A stretch of 64,000 bases of DNA from Nitrospira sp. MA-1 (GTDB lineage Bacteria; Nitrospirota; Nitrospiria; Nitrospirales; UBA8639), in the NCBI GenBank assembly GCA_032139905.1, contig JAQJDB010000002.1, forward strand, positions 1 to 64,000, read 5' to 3'. The notes beneath the pieces were generated by a model, which worked only from the letters and a program-made list of their open reading frames with translations, searched no databases and was not told the origin of the DNA. This document shows, piece by piece, positions 36,571 to 45,011 of this stretch. The first letter of the stretch is position 1, and each line of letters opens with the position of its first letter. A program made the position numbers and the translations under genes.

Positions 36571-37376
36571 ACATCCCTCCCTAATGCCTACCGTCCAGAA
36601 CCCTGTTCGTCATCCTTAAAATCTATTCGAAGGTCTATTTGGAGCTTCTTCCCTTTGAATCATTTGGATCCAGCCATCCAAAACCAAGGTCTACATTTCA
36701 TCGACCTATCAGACATTTACTCTTCTCATCATGTGGGAGATAGTCCCGTTGCCCAGGTGATTAGCGGCATATACTTGTTTTGGAACCCACTTTGGAAAAA
36801 ACTTCAACGATACACCCCAAGTCTCACAGTTCTATTTCCACATCACTCTTTTTCTGAAATATCAGGAATACTCAGGCTACTCCGACACACCGAATTTCAG
36901 CATCCACGATATATGATACTGTTTCCCTCATGGAATTGATCATGGCTCCCAGCCCTCTGAAAATCAATTCCCTGTTTTTTCCACTCATCCGATTCCATCA
37001 TACCAATCCCGGCATTAATGGTCACGCACTATACTCCCCCTTAAGAAAAGGGAGAAGGTTAAGGAAAGGAATGAATATCAGGGAGAGATTCATTGGCAAT
37101 TCCAATTGCTCCTCTGTGATGTTCAAAAAAACGGTGGATCACAATCCGTTACGACAAGACATCACAGTTCACTCATGATTACTCAATAGAAAAGGACTCG
37201 TTTCATCATGCTAACCCTTAAGGGAAGTATGGCGAATAGCCTAGAGACAAAAGGAAACATGGAAAAAGGTTAGACATCCCTAAAGGAAGGAAGGGAAGAA
37301 AAAAAAACGTGCCGGCAATTTGGTAATTTTATGAAAGCCACTTTGGTAGCTTCAGCCTGCTGCTGTGGCACCCCAG
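36571..37376. other. 806-bp intergenic region, no gene recognised
   Basis: Nothing convincing. Open frames here (for example 36391-36939 and 36930-37178, plus strand) overlap the kinase antisense or lack family resemblance and ribosome sites. A hairpin-like CTCCC...GGGAG (about 37037-37053) resembles the GC-rich hairpin at 31651-31673. The right end near 37300 is A-rich. Confidence 0.5.
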
Positions 37377-38147
37377 CTATCTTCCCCCAACCAATGCCTG
37401 CTTTTTCGAGGGACCAGCCTTGACCGCCAGGACAATCTCCTCTTGAATCGCTTGCGCCATTTTCCGCCGATTATCCGCATCGCGAATAGGTCGCCCAACG
37501 ACTAAAAAATCTGCCCCGGCTCGAATGGCATCAAAAGGAGTTAACGAACGTTGATGTTCATGGGTATTCTGCCCGGCCGGTCTCACACCTGGGGAGACAA
37601 TGAGCGCCTTCTGCCCAAATCGTTCTCTCAGAATTCCGACATATTTCCCTGAGGCGATCAAGCCATCACACCCTTGGGCCATTGCCATATCTGCCCGCCA
37701 CAGAACGTAGTCATCCAGAGAATGAAAACGTGCGGGATCTCCCGCTTGTATACTTAACATCCCCAGGTCTTGAAGATCCTTTTCCCCCCAGCTTGAAAGG
37801 AGCGGAACAGTCAAAATTTGTATTGACCCCGCCCCTCGACCAAGCACCGCAGCTTTGGCCGTGGCATGATTTCCTAAAATGGTAAGAAAATCAACATCAA
37901 GGTCAGCAGCAAGATTCACGGCTCGACGCACGGTTTCATCGATATCATTCATTTTCAGATCTAAAAAGATCCGGCAATTTTGTGCGCGTAATTCCTTAAT
38001 AAAATCCACATTAACGGCCAGAAATAATTCAAGGCCAATTTTATAAAACCAGACCACACCCTCTAAATCTTTCACATATCGACGAGCTTCCTCTACAGAG
38101 GACACATCAAGTGCGACAATTAACCGCTCCTGTATTGGGGTAACCAT
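37377..38147 (-). CDS. pyrF: Orotidine 5'-phosphate decarboxylase
   Basis: A 256-residue TIM-barrel enzyme making UMP from OMP, the last step of pyrimidine synthesis. The catalytic Lys/Asp block is FLDLKMNDIDETVRRAV (about 61-77), substrate residues ALDV at the start (about 11-14) and the phosphate loop VSPGVRPAG and ADFLVVGRPIRDA. I start at the ATG of MVTPIQERLIVALD (38147), which has GGAG 4-5 nt upstream; an extension to 38264 is unsupported. The C-terminal KAGPSKKQALVGGR tail is short. Monocistronic. Confidence 0.94.
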   Translation of the reverse strand: MVTPIQERLIVALDVSSVEEARRYVKDLEGVVWFYKIGLELFLAVNVDFIKELRAQNCRIFLDLKMNDIDETVRRAVNLAADLDVDFLTILGNHATAKAAVLGRGAGSIQILTVPLLSSWGEKDLQDLGMLSIQAGDPARFHSLDDYVLWRADMAMAQGCDGLIASGKYVGILRERFGQKALIVSPGVRPAGQNTHEHQRSLTPFDAIRAGADFLVVGRPIRDADNRRKMAQAIQEEIVLAVKAGPSKKQALVGGR

Positions 38148-38962
38148 ATTTTCTCCAAACTCACTATATACTTTAGTGACTACCCATTTATGGGAATGAG
38201 AGGATGAGGAATCTGTGTACAGTCCAAGGAGAGAGATCCGTGGACATATATCAGGCTTTCTCAATTAAGAATTAGCAACAGACCCGATTGCCCCATGAAT
38301 ATGGGCCAAATCATATTAATCACCAGCGGAGAGTGCCATATCCAATCGATGAACTCAAGCGACAACACATCGGGACCGAACCTGCCATTTTTGGCTCATC
38401 GATCCGAACTTAAGCACCATGGATCTGCATAGATTTCCTCGATCTATTCCCTCTATTTCCTCACACATCCTACCCACCGGATTGGTCCAAATATTTTTAT
38501 GTTTCTGCCATAAATGACAAAATCACCGACTCGGATTTCGAAGCCGATGAGATGAGTGCCCATCACAATTTTGCGTTTGATAAAGTTCGATTGTTGGATC
38601 TGGAAGGTAGATAGTCGATCTAGTAAAAGAAACGGATGGGAAAGCCAGGTCAAATTCTGCAGTACCCTTCTCCGTCAATTTCATCCCGGGCAGTATACAG
38701 ATCACGGTTGTGTATCCATTTGGATATATGGATGTATCCAAACAGATATCAAATTACCGTCTCTCATAAATGAAAATCTACGATAAATGGACTTTTCCTT
38801 GCAATAATTTTCAAAAATTACCGCTTCATTCAAATACTTATCGCCTAACCGATTCACCCTTCCCGTTAATGGTACATAGATTGCGTGGGTATTCATCATA
38901 CGGCCATTCTCATGAAGATCCATATTGAACACGTCAGTTTCCCCAGTCATGAGGTTTAAACC
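38148..38962. other. 815-bp intergenic region with paired palindromes
   Basis: The region between pyrF and the receiver-PAS gene. It holds two 18-bp palindromes at 38711-38750 (listed separately). Three short minus-strand frames (38453-38653, 38523-38741, 38702-38950) lie end to end in different phases. They could be the ruins of one gene, but no family is recognisable, so I do not call one. Confidence 0.45.
38711..38750. promoter_or_regulatory. Paired palindromic sites, locus 1
   Basis: Two copies of TGTATC-N6-GATACA-like palindromes, TGTATCCATTTGGATATA (38711-38728) and TGTATCCAAACAGATATC (38733-38750), spaced 22 bp start to start. The same pairing occurs at 43087-43125 and 47352-47390. 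This locus lies 212 bp before a receiver-PAS gene. An operator for a dimeric regulator bound on one face of the helix is the simplest reading. Confidence 0.5.
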
Positions 38963-39790
38963 ATGGCAACCACCGCTCCAATACCGTCCTCTTCCCCAAT
39001 TCTCGTTGTCGACGATGAACAGGATATTGTCCTAACCTTACGAGATCTTCTCGAGGCCGAAGGACATCAAATTAATGTGGCCTCAACAGGAGTGACCGCC
39101 TTGGAATGCGTGAAACATCACTCGCCTAGTGTCGTGATCCTGGACGTCAAACTCCCTGACATGGATGGCTTACTCGTTCTAGAAAAGTTAGCAAAAGCGG
39201 TGCCAGGTCTTCCCATCATTATTTTGTCGAGTTATACCACTCTTGATGATGTGACCGGCCCCCTTGAAGAACAAGGCGCTTTCGCCTATTTGCATAAACC
39301 CATCAATCGTTCCGAAATTAGGTCCACGGTCCGGCAGGCACTTAAGGCTTATGCCCTGGCAAAAAAAATGGAACGCGCCCGTCACGCCTTGTATGAAAGC
39401 GAAATCCGCTTTCAAGCCGTCTTTCAAGCAGCCATTGATGCCATTGTATTAGCCGATCACACCGGCCGCATCATGTCGTGGAATAAGGCTGCTGAATCGA
39501 TGTTCGAATATACCGCAGAGGAAATGTTTGGAAAACCACTGACACTGATCATGCCCAGTCGGTATCGGGAAGCTCATACCAAAGGCATACAACGATTGCA
39601 GACGACAGGCGAAGCTCACGTCATCGGAAAAACGGTCGTACTCCATGGATTAAGGAAAAGCGGTCAGGAATTCCCCATTGAACTTTCTTTAAACTCCTGG
39701 ACGACAGGAACGCATCCTTCCTATTCCGGATTCATTCGAGACCTCTCCTTGCGAGAACCAAAAAATGAAAGTCCTCTGCAATATCAATAA
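38963..39790 (+). CDS. Response regulator with PAS output domain
   Basis: A 275-residue protein with a receiver (about 12-130; Asp in VVILDVKLPDMDG, Lys in YLHKPI) and a PAS domain (about 148-265; AIVLADHTGRIMSWNKAAE, then HGLRKSGQEFPIELSL). There is no DNA-binding, kinase or cyclase domain, so it may act by protein contact or sense a ligand. It resembles the gene at 47559 in domain order and C-terminal ending. Paired palindromes lie upstream. The start has no strong ribosome site (GGTTTAAACC before ATG). Confidence 0.85.
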   Translation: MATTAPIPSSSPILVVDDEQDIVLTLRDLLEAEGHQINVASTGVTALECVKHHSPSVVILDVKLPDMDGLLVLEKLAKAVPGLPIIILSSYTTLDDVTGPLEEQGAFAYLHKPINRSEIRSTVRQALKAYALAKKMERARHALYESEIRFQAVFQAAIDAIVLADHTGRIMSWNKAAESMFEYTAEEMFGKPLTLIMPSRYREAHTKGIQRLQTTGEAHVIGKTVVLHGLRKSGQEFPIELSLNSWTTGTHPSYSGFIRDLSLREPKNESPLQYQ

Positions 39791-39930
39791 AACTGAGGCA
39801 CTTCTGTCGAAAAGATGTTTTCGACCGGCTTCAAAGCCAGAATGATCAAAACAAACCTGAATAAAGTAAAGGACTTAAGAAGAAGGAATAGAGTTTGTCG
39901 TAGATATGTCGATGGGAGGAGGATATTGAC

Positions 39931-40004
39931 TGGCTGGGGGACCAGGAATCGAACCTGGGTTCTAAGATCCAAAATCTTATGTCTTGCCCCTAGACGATCC
40001 CCCA
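39931..40004 (-). tRNA. tRNA-Gln (anticodon UUG)
   Basis: Minus-strand acceptor arms TGGGGGA and TCCCCCA pair, followed by GCCA with encoded CCA. The anticodon stem TAAGA/TCTTA holds loop TTTTGGA, anticodon UUG. The T arm is CCAGGTTCGATTCCTGG. The 3' half lies 140 bp beyond the receiver-PAS gene. Confidence 0.95.
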
Positions 40005-40058
40005 ACCGAACGAGCACTTTAAGACTTACAGGACCAAAGCGTCAAGATCTTTACCGGG

Positions 40059-40721
40059 TTAGTACACCCTTCCATACACGATCCAATGCCGATCATCCGG
40101 CACATCTACCATCAAACGACTTAAATTAAGTTCTGCGAGGTGGGCAGCCACCTCATCCTCCGTAAATGCCGCCAACAGGGAGTGAAAGAAATCCTGCTGT
40201 AATCTCTTTGGTTCTTGAGCCGCATACTGATCGACGAGCGCTTGAGCCTCCTCGGGAGAATCGGGACGAAGGAGATCCATGACCAGCACTAACCCGCCGG
40301 GTTTGAGCATTTTTTTTATCTCATACCAAAATCGTAGGGGATTGGGAACATGGTGGGCCAAACTGTTTGACATTACTGCATCAGCTGGAGTGGCCAAACT
40401 GACATCTTGAAACCGTTGAGAGAGAAATTCTATTCGATGGGCTAACCCAGCTTGCTTCACGGCCTGTTCCGCCCAGGTAATCATGGGGATGGAGGCATCA
40501 ATTCCTGTAATCCTGCAGGTGGGATGACTCCTTGCCAGGCGGATAGAGATATCACCGGGGCCGCAACCCACATCCACAACATGAGGGCCATCACGATCCT
40601 CAAAGAGTCGAAGAAAATTATCCACAAAACCTTGATTTTCTTCTTGAAAATCCGCCTCGGCATAGGCCTGAACTTGCTCAGGTTCATCCATAATTTCCGG
40701 TTCGAGCACCCGTTCCATCAT
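40059..40721 (-). CDS. Class I SAM-dependent methyltransferase
   Basis: A 220-residue Rossmann methyltransferase. Motif I is VVDVGCGPGDISIRLA (about 48-63), motif II is ITGIDASIPMI, and the motif IV/V region reads ADAVMSNSLAHHVPNPLRFW. The substrate is unknown. The ATG at 40721 (MMERVLEPEIMDEP) has AAGGAAGG a few bases upstream. An in-frame extension to 40853 would overlap the MOSC gene entirely and is unlikely. It begins 1 bp after the MOSC stop, so the two are co-translated neighbours. Confidence 0.85.
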   Translation of the reverse strand: MMERVLEPEIMDEPEQVQAYAEADFQEENQGFVDNFLRLFEDRDGPHVVDVGCGPGDISIRLARSHPTCRITGIDASIPMITWAEQAVKQAGLAHRIEFLSQRFQDVSLATPADAVMSNSLAHHVPNPLRFWYEIKKMLKPGGLVLVMDLLRPDSPEEAQALVDQYAAQEPKRLQQDFFHSLLAAFTEDEVAAHLAELNLSRLMVDVPDDRHWIVYGRVY

Positions 40722-40722
40722 T

Positions 40723-41208
40723 TCACCTTCCTTTCGGCAACGTTTCGACCCACACGCCATCACCTTGCCGTACGCGTCCCTCGGACAACACTCGAGCATA
40801 TAACCGGCTCCATCCAGGATGCTGCCGGTGAGAGATCCGGAAAAAGTCTCCATTCACAAACCATTGCGCATTATGACGGCATGGTTCGCAATAGCTAGTC
40901 AATTCGATCTGCACCTCTTCTCCAATTTTCAAATGGTCCCCTGGCTTCAGTTGTGCCCAGTTCAGACCGGCCACGGTCAGGTTTTCTCCGGAGGCTCCAG
41001 CGTGAACAGTGTGTCCCTCGCGTTGTAAGGCCTTAAGGACCTCAAACGAAAACAGGCATAATGCCCGATCCGGCCCGCCATGTAGTACCCGATTCCGAGA
41101 CCGGTCTCCATTTATCCCATTGAAGGTGATCCAGGCCTTGGACACGGGCAGCTTGGGGAGTCCGCCTGGAGAACAATTTATTTGATAGAGATACGGAACA
41201 GAACCCAT
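40723..41208 (-). CDS. MOSC domain protein
   Basis: A 161-residue MOSC (molybdenum cofactor sulfurase C-terminal) domain protein. Typical blocks are QINCSPGGLPKLPV at the start, LHGGPDRALCLFS (about 50-62), HAGASGENLTV (about 76-86) and the conserved Cys in TSYCEPCRHNA. YiiM/YuaD-like proteins detoxify N-hydroxylated bases using molybdenum cofactor; that role is an inference. The ATG at 41208 (MGSVPYLYQINCSPGG) fits family starts. It is followed directly by the methyltransferase gene. Confidence 0.85.
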   Translation of the reverse strand: MGSVPYLYQINCSPGGLPKLPVSKAWITFNGINGDRSRNRVLHGGPDRALCLFSFEVLKALQREGHTVHAGASGENLTVAGLNWAQLKPGDHLKIGEEVQIELTSYCEPCRHNAQWFVNGDFFRISHRQHPGWSRLYARVLSEGRVRQGDGVWVETLPKGR

Positions 41209-41296
41209 GAACTTGTTTAATCCGGCAATATAGTGGTCCAGAACAATGAGGATGGTAGCCATCAATCAAAATGGTGGTCAAGCAGGATTACATCAT

Positions 41297-42070
41297 TCAT
41301 TGCGATCCTCCATGTCCTTTGGAGACCACAGTCTGAACAAAGCCCATGATTTTCTGAAAATAGGCGGTTCCCCCAACAAACGGCACATCATTATGTTCCG
41401 CACCCACTACCACAAACCATTGCTTAGGTTCATGTGCGGCATCATAAATTTGCCGCCCCAAGGACACCGGAACAATGGAATCCTTTTCGCCATGAATCAC
41501 CAATAGCGGACGCCTGAGCTTGGCAACCTTTTCAGCCAGATTGAACTCCGCATTTAACAACCACCGAGCCGGCAATCCTAAGTAATGGTGGTCCGACATG
41601 GCCTGGATAGATGGAAACGCCCCTTCAAGAATGACTCCGGCCGATGCCCGGCGAATAGCCACTTCCCCAGCCACACAAGCGCCAAGAGACCGTCCAAACA
41701 CGACAATCCGGTTCGAGTCAATCCCGCGACGGTTCAAAAGATAGTCATATCCGGCCAGGGCATCTTGATACAGGCCGGCTTCAGAAGGAGAGCCCGTGCT
41801 CCGGCCATAGCCCCGATAATCAAAAATGAAAACAGATAATCCCCACCGATACAGCTCACGAATATTGTCTAACCGATGGCTGATATTACCCGCATTGCCA
41901 TGACACCACAGGAGCACCGGCTTGGTTGGTCCAGCGTTTACAAACCAGCCGAAAATCGTGACGGACTCATCAACGGGGAGCCATACCTCTTCTAAAGGCA
42001 GTCCACTGAGACTCGCCCAATTCCGATCGTCCCAGGGAGAGGGTTGAAAAACAAAGACTCCTTCAAACAT
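41297..42070 (-). CDS. Alpha/beta hydrolase (BEM46/YfhR type)
   Basis: A 257-residue serine hydrolase. Nucleophile elbow GRSLGACVAGE (about 125-135), HG oxyanion motif LWCHGNAGNISHRL (about 64-77), FIFDYRGYGRSTG, the acid in VIHGEKDSIVPVSLG and the His in GAEHNDVPF. These match the BEM46-like family of membrane-associated hydrolases of unknown substrate. No signal peptide is obvious. The ATG at 42070 (MFEGVFVFQPSPWDD) is my choice; TTG 42100 is in frame. It lies 88 bp upstream of the MOSC gene, same strand. Confidence 0.85.
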   Translation of the reverse strand: MFEGVFVFQPSPWDDRNWASLSGLPLEEVWLPVDESVTIFGWFVNAGPTKPVLLWCHGNAGNISHRLDNIRELYRWGLSVFIFDYRGYGRSTGSPSEAGLYQDALAGYDYLLNRRGIDSNRIVVFGRSLGACVAGEVAIRRASAGVILEGAFPSIQAMSDHHYLGLPARWLLNAEFNLAEKVAKLRRPLLVIHGEKDSIVPVSLGRQIYDAAHEPKQWFVVVGAEHNDVPFVGGTAYFQKIMGFVQTVVSKGHGGSQ

Positions 42071-42172
42071 GTGCCCATTGTAGCAAGACCCTGACACCAA
42101 CGCGGAAAAAAAATGCTAGATTAGGGTATTCTTCAGCTAGAATTTCCTTTTACCATCCGAGGATCCTTCACA

Positions 42173-42979
42173 ATGGCTACGTATGCAATTGGAGATGTAC
42201 AGGGATGCGTCCAGGCCTTACACCGTCTGATAGAAAAGGTTCGCTTTAATCCCGCAACCGATCGTCTCTGGTTCGCCGGGGACTTAGTCAATCGAGGACC
42301 TGATTCCCTGGAAGTGCTTCGTCTCATCAAACAGTTGGGGGCCTCGGCCATCACTGTGTTGGGCAATCATGACTTACATCTTCTGGCGGTGTGGGCCAAG
42401 ATAACCGCCCTTAGTCGAAAAGACACCTTACAATCAGTTCTCTCGGCACCTGATGTGGATGAATTACTCACCTGGTTGCGCTTTCGACCCCTTGCCCACG
42501 TCGAAGATGGATATTGCCTTGTTCATGCAGGCCTCTTACCATCCTGGTCCATTTCTCAAGTACTGGAGTTAGCTCGTGAGGTGGAGGAAGCCTTGCAGGA
42601 TGAGAATTTTCACCAGCGCCTCCCCGCAATCTATTTTCGAAAAGCTAACGTGTTTTCTCCCCATCTGAGCCCTGACGAACGGTTAGGTCTCACTACCAAT
42701 GTCTTGACTCGCCTCCGGATTTGTACCAAAGAAGGTATTCCTGATTTCTCATTCAAGGGGCATCCGAACGACGCCCCTCAAGGATATATGCCATGGTTCC
42801 AAGTTCCCAATCGAGCGACACAAGAGGACACTATTATTTTTGGACATTGGTCGGCCTTAGGAGTAGTGAAAGGTCCGCGGGTTTTCGCCATCGACGGCGG
42901 ATGCGTGTGGGGGCGGGAACTCATTGCCCTCCGACTTGAAGACCAAAAACTTTTTCGCGTCACCTGCTCAAAGATATAA
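42173..42979 (+). CDS. apaH: Diadenosine tetraphosphatase ApaH
   Basis: A 268-residue symmetrical Ap4A hydrolase of the metallophosphatase fold. Metal-site motifs are intact: IGDVQGCVQAL (about 6-16), FAGDLVNRGPDS (about 35-46), VLGNHDLHLLAV (about 62-73), and later histidines in LVHAGLLPSW and FGHWSALG. Length is normal. It removes Ap4A alarmones made by aminoacyl-tRNA synthetases under stress. Divergent from the hydrolase gene. Confidence 0.94.
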   Translation: MATYAIGDVQGCVQALHRLIEKVRFNPATDRLWFAGDLVNRGPDSLEVLRLIKQLGASAITVLGNHDLHLLAVWAKITALSRKDTLQSVLSAPDVDELLTWLRFRPLAHVEDGYCLVHAGLLPSWSISQVLELAREVEEALQDENFHQRLPAIYFRKANVFSPHLSPDERLGLTTNVLTRLRICTKEGIPDFSFKGHPNDAPQGYMPWFQVPNRATQEDTIIFGHWSALGVVKGPRVFAIDGGCVWGRELIALRLEDQKLFRVTCSKI

Positions 42980-43354
42980 TCAGATCGCCCCACCCGCCGT
43001 CATACGAAAGGCGGGGCAGCATCCGTTATCCCATATACTCATAATTCCCCGGACATTCCTCCAACGTTTCAAAACCACCCATTCCCTGTATCTGATGAGA
43101 TACATGCTGTATCCGTTTGGATAACACGTGATTTTCCTTACCCCCTGACCATGTGCGTAGTTCTAATCGGTTAGCACCATATTTCTTACTTATTATTGGT
43201 ATTTTCTTTTTAGAATTAATTTTCGTTCTTCAGGCACTTCTCTTGCTTAAATCACTAGGTACCACCGGAAAACGCAATTGAGAGGGAAAGGAAGCAATCC
43301 TAAAGACTTAAGAGCACACCACCACTGCATTTATCTTTTAGAGAAGGGATACTC
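42980..43354. other. Intergenic region with paired palindromes
   Basis: 375 bp after apaH. It holds the second pair of TGTATC-N6-GATACA sites (43087-43125). An AT-rich stretch at 43190-43215 could hold a promoter, but I cannot place boxes with confidence. Confidence 0.45.
43087..43125. promoter_or_regulatory. Paired palindromic sites, locus 2
   Basis: TGTATCTGATGAGATACA (43087-43104) has perfect 6-bp arms; TGTATCCGTTTGGATAAC (43108-43125) is the second, 21 bp on. The latter shares 15 of 16 bases with the first site at 38711. The following gene starts 229 bp downstream. Confidence 0.5.
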
Positions 43355-43696
43355 ATGATGAAATCCACTCTTCAACAAATGACCAATTCATCCGCCAATA
43401 ACCCGTCTAGCACAATCAGAAAAATTCGCCGACGCCATACTCGCATCCATTTGGATTCACTCAGACCCGATCCACCAACCTACATTGCCAACACACTTTC
43501 TCAATGTCCGAAATGCCAAGGCTTGGTGCACAAAGAGGGTGGAGAAACTTCGAATGAAACCGTGATACGTTGCCTGAATTGCGGCTGGCAACCACATTAT
43601 CAGACTCCCAAAATTCAAGAAACGGCAGAATCCAGAATGATTCGCTCACTTACCGCTCAATTTGTTTCAGAATACGATTGGCATCGCTTACCCTAG
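43355..43696 (+). CDS. Small zinc-ribbon protein
   Basis: A 113-residue basic protein. The centre has two Cys pairs, CPKCQG and CLNCGW, about 25 residues apart, that should bind one zinc ion. The flanks are hydrophilic (KIRRRHTRIHLDSLRPDPP before; SRMIRSLTAQFVSEYDWHRLP after). The ATG lies after GAGAAGGG at proper spacing. I recognise no larger family. Nucleic-acid binding or an adaptor role is possible. It follows the second paired-palindrome locus. Confidence 0.7.
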   Translation: MMKSTLQQMTNSSANNPSSTIRKIRRRHTRIHLDSLRPDPPTYIANTLSQCPKCQGLVHKEGGETSNETVIRCLNCGWQPHYQTPKIQETAESRMIRSLTAQFVSEYDWHRLP

Positions 43697-44051
43697 AGTT
43701 TTCACAGGCACAGTCTTTCTGGGCAAGTGTTGTCTTCCGAATATCTGGGAATGCCTCATTTTTCAATGCAATATTCTGAAGATGACTTCCCATTCCATCT
43801 GATGAACCGTCCTAGGCGGATTCGCTCTTCCCCTCTATATAAGCCATCATCCCCTTAAATTTCTGCTCAAATCCAACTCAAAAATTTCTCATTATTATTG
43901 GCTAGTTTCCATCGGTACTATCCTTGCTTCTTCTCAATATTTGGGTAAAAATCCCAAGGGAAAGGTGCGTTTCCGCCTTAACCCCACAAAATCCGAGGCG
44001 AAAACAAGGTAAATCTAGAACGAATTACCTCATAATCGTCGCTGAGAAATA
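43697..44051. other. Intergenic region before the sensory operon
   Basis: 355 bp that must contain the promoter of the periplasmic-binding-protein/kinase genes. I see no clear sigma-70 or sigma-54 boxes, hairpins or RNA motifs. Confidence 0.4.
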
Positions 44052-45011
44052 ATGAACAATTTAAGGGATATATCCCACCGATCACCTCATTGGATGCAGC
44101 TTATCCGGGTGAGCTTGTGTGTGGGATTATTGCTCAACCTGTCCACTGTCACCTTTGCCGAGGAAGTCGCCATCCTGAAGTCGGCAGACATCAACGCCTA
44201 CTCTGAAGCCATTAACGCATTTACATCGGCTCTCCCTTCCTCCTTTCACGTGACAGAGGAATACGATCTCCAGGGGGACATGGCAAAAGGCCGCATTCTA
44301 TCGCGGCGCATTCGCGCGTCTAATGCCAAGGTTGTGCTGGCCGTGGGATTAAAAGCGGCTCTGGCTGCCAAACTCGAAATTCTGGATATCCCCGTCATAT
44401 TTTGTCTGGTTCTTGATCCGGAAAAATATGGCTTGCCGACCGCCAACATGGTCGGTCTCTCTCTGGATGTCCCATTCCGACAACACCTAAAGTCTCTACA
44501 CACTTTGGCACCCAAGGTTTCACGCATAGGAGTGCTTTTCGATCCGCAAAAATCAAACGAAATGCATAGTCAACTTCTCCATGACGCCAAGACATTGGGC
44601 ATCACGATCGTCTCCAAAGAAGTACATCAAGAACAAGATGTCACTTCCGCACTCAATGCTCTCAAAGGCCACATCGACGCCTTGTGGCTGTTACCAGACA
44701 GTACCGTTCTCACCGAAAACACTCTGGATTTTCTGTTGAGTACAACCTTGGAAGCCAAGATTCCCGTCGTCGGTTTTTCCGCCGGATTAGTGCGTAGCGG
44801 CGCAGTTGTCGGCGCATATTTTCATTATGTGGACATTGGCAAACAGGCCGGCCAGCTTACCCAACAGCTGGCCGGACAAACGGCTTCATCACTATTGGGA
44901 ACGATTATCCCTCCCAAACGCGTCCATCAGTCCATCAATCAGAAGTCCGCGAGGTACTTGAGCCTCTCTCTCACTCCAGACATTCTGAGGCAATTCGATG
45001 AGCAATTTTAA
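44052..45011 (+). CDS. ABC-type substrate-binding protein (COG2984-like)
   Basis: A 319-residue exported binding protein. A signal peptide spans about 1-37 (LCVGLLLNLSTVTFAEE end). The rest is a two-lobed type I periplasmic fold (VVLAVGLKAALAAKLEILDIPVIFCLVLDPEKYGL in parts; VSRIGVLFDPQKSN; ALWLLPDSTVL; IPVVGFSAGLVRSGAVVG), as in COG2984 proteins. There is no permease or ATPase gene nearby. Instead its stop overlaps the next gene, a membrane histidine kinase, so it probably delivers a ligand signal to that kinase in the periplasm. Confidence 0.85.
   Translation: MNNLRDISHRSPHWMQLIRVSLCVGLLLNLSTVTFAEEVAILKSADINAYSEAINAFTSALPSSFHVTEEYDLQGDMAKGRILSRRIRASNAKVVLAVGLKAALAAKLEILDIPVIFCLVLDPEKYGLPTANMVGLSLDVPFRQHLKSLHTLAPKVSRIGVLFDPQKSNEMHSQLLHDAKTLGITIVSKEVHQEQDVTSALNALKGHIDALWLLPDSTVLTENTLDFLLSTTLEAKIPVVGFSAGLVRSGAVVGAYFHYVDIGKQAGQLTQQLAGQTASSLLGTIIPPKRVHQSINQKSARYLSLSLTPDILRQFDEQF

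Noticed and set aside
36391..36939. 182-codon plus frame
   Set aside because: First third is antisense to the histidine kinase; rest lacks any domain or start signal.
38453..38950. Possible frameshifted small gene (three minus frames in a row)
   Set aside because: I considered a degenerate PilZ-like protein, but the RxxxR and following motifs are not there; too weak to call.
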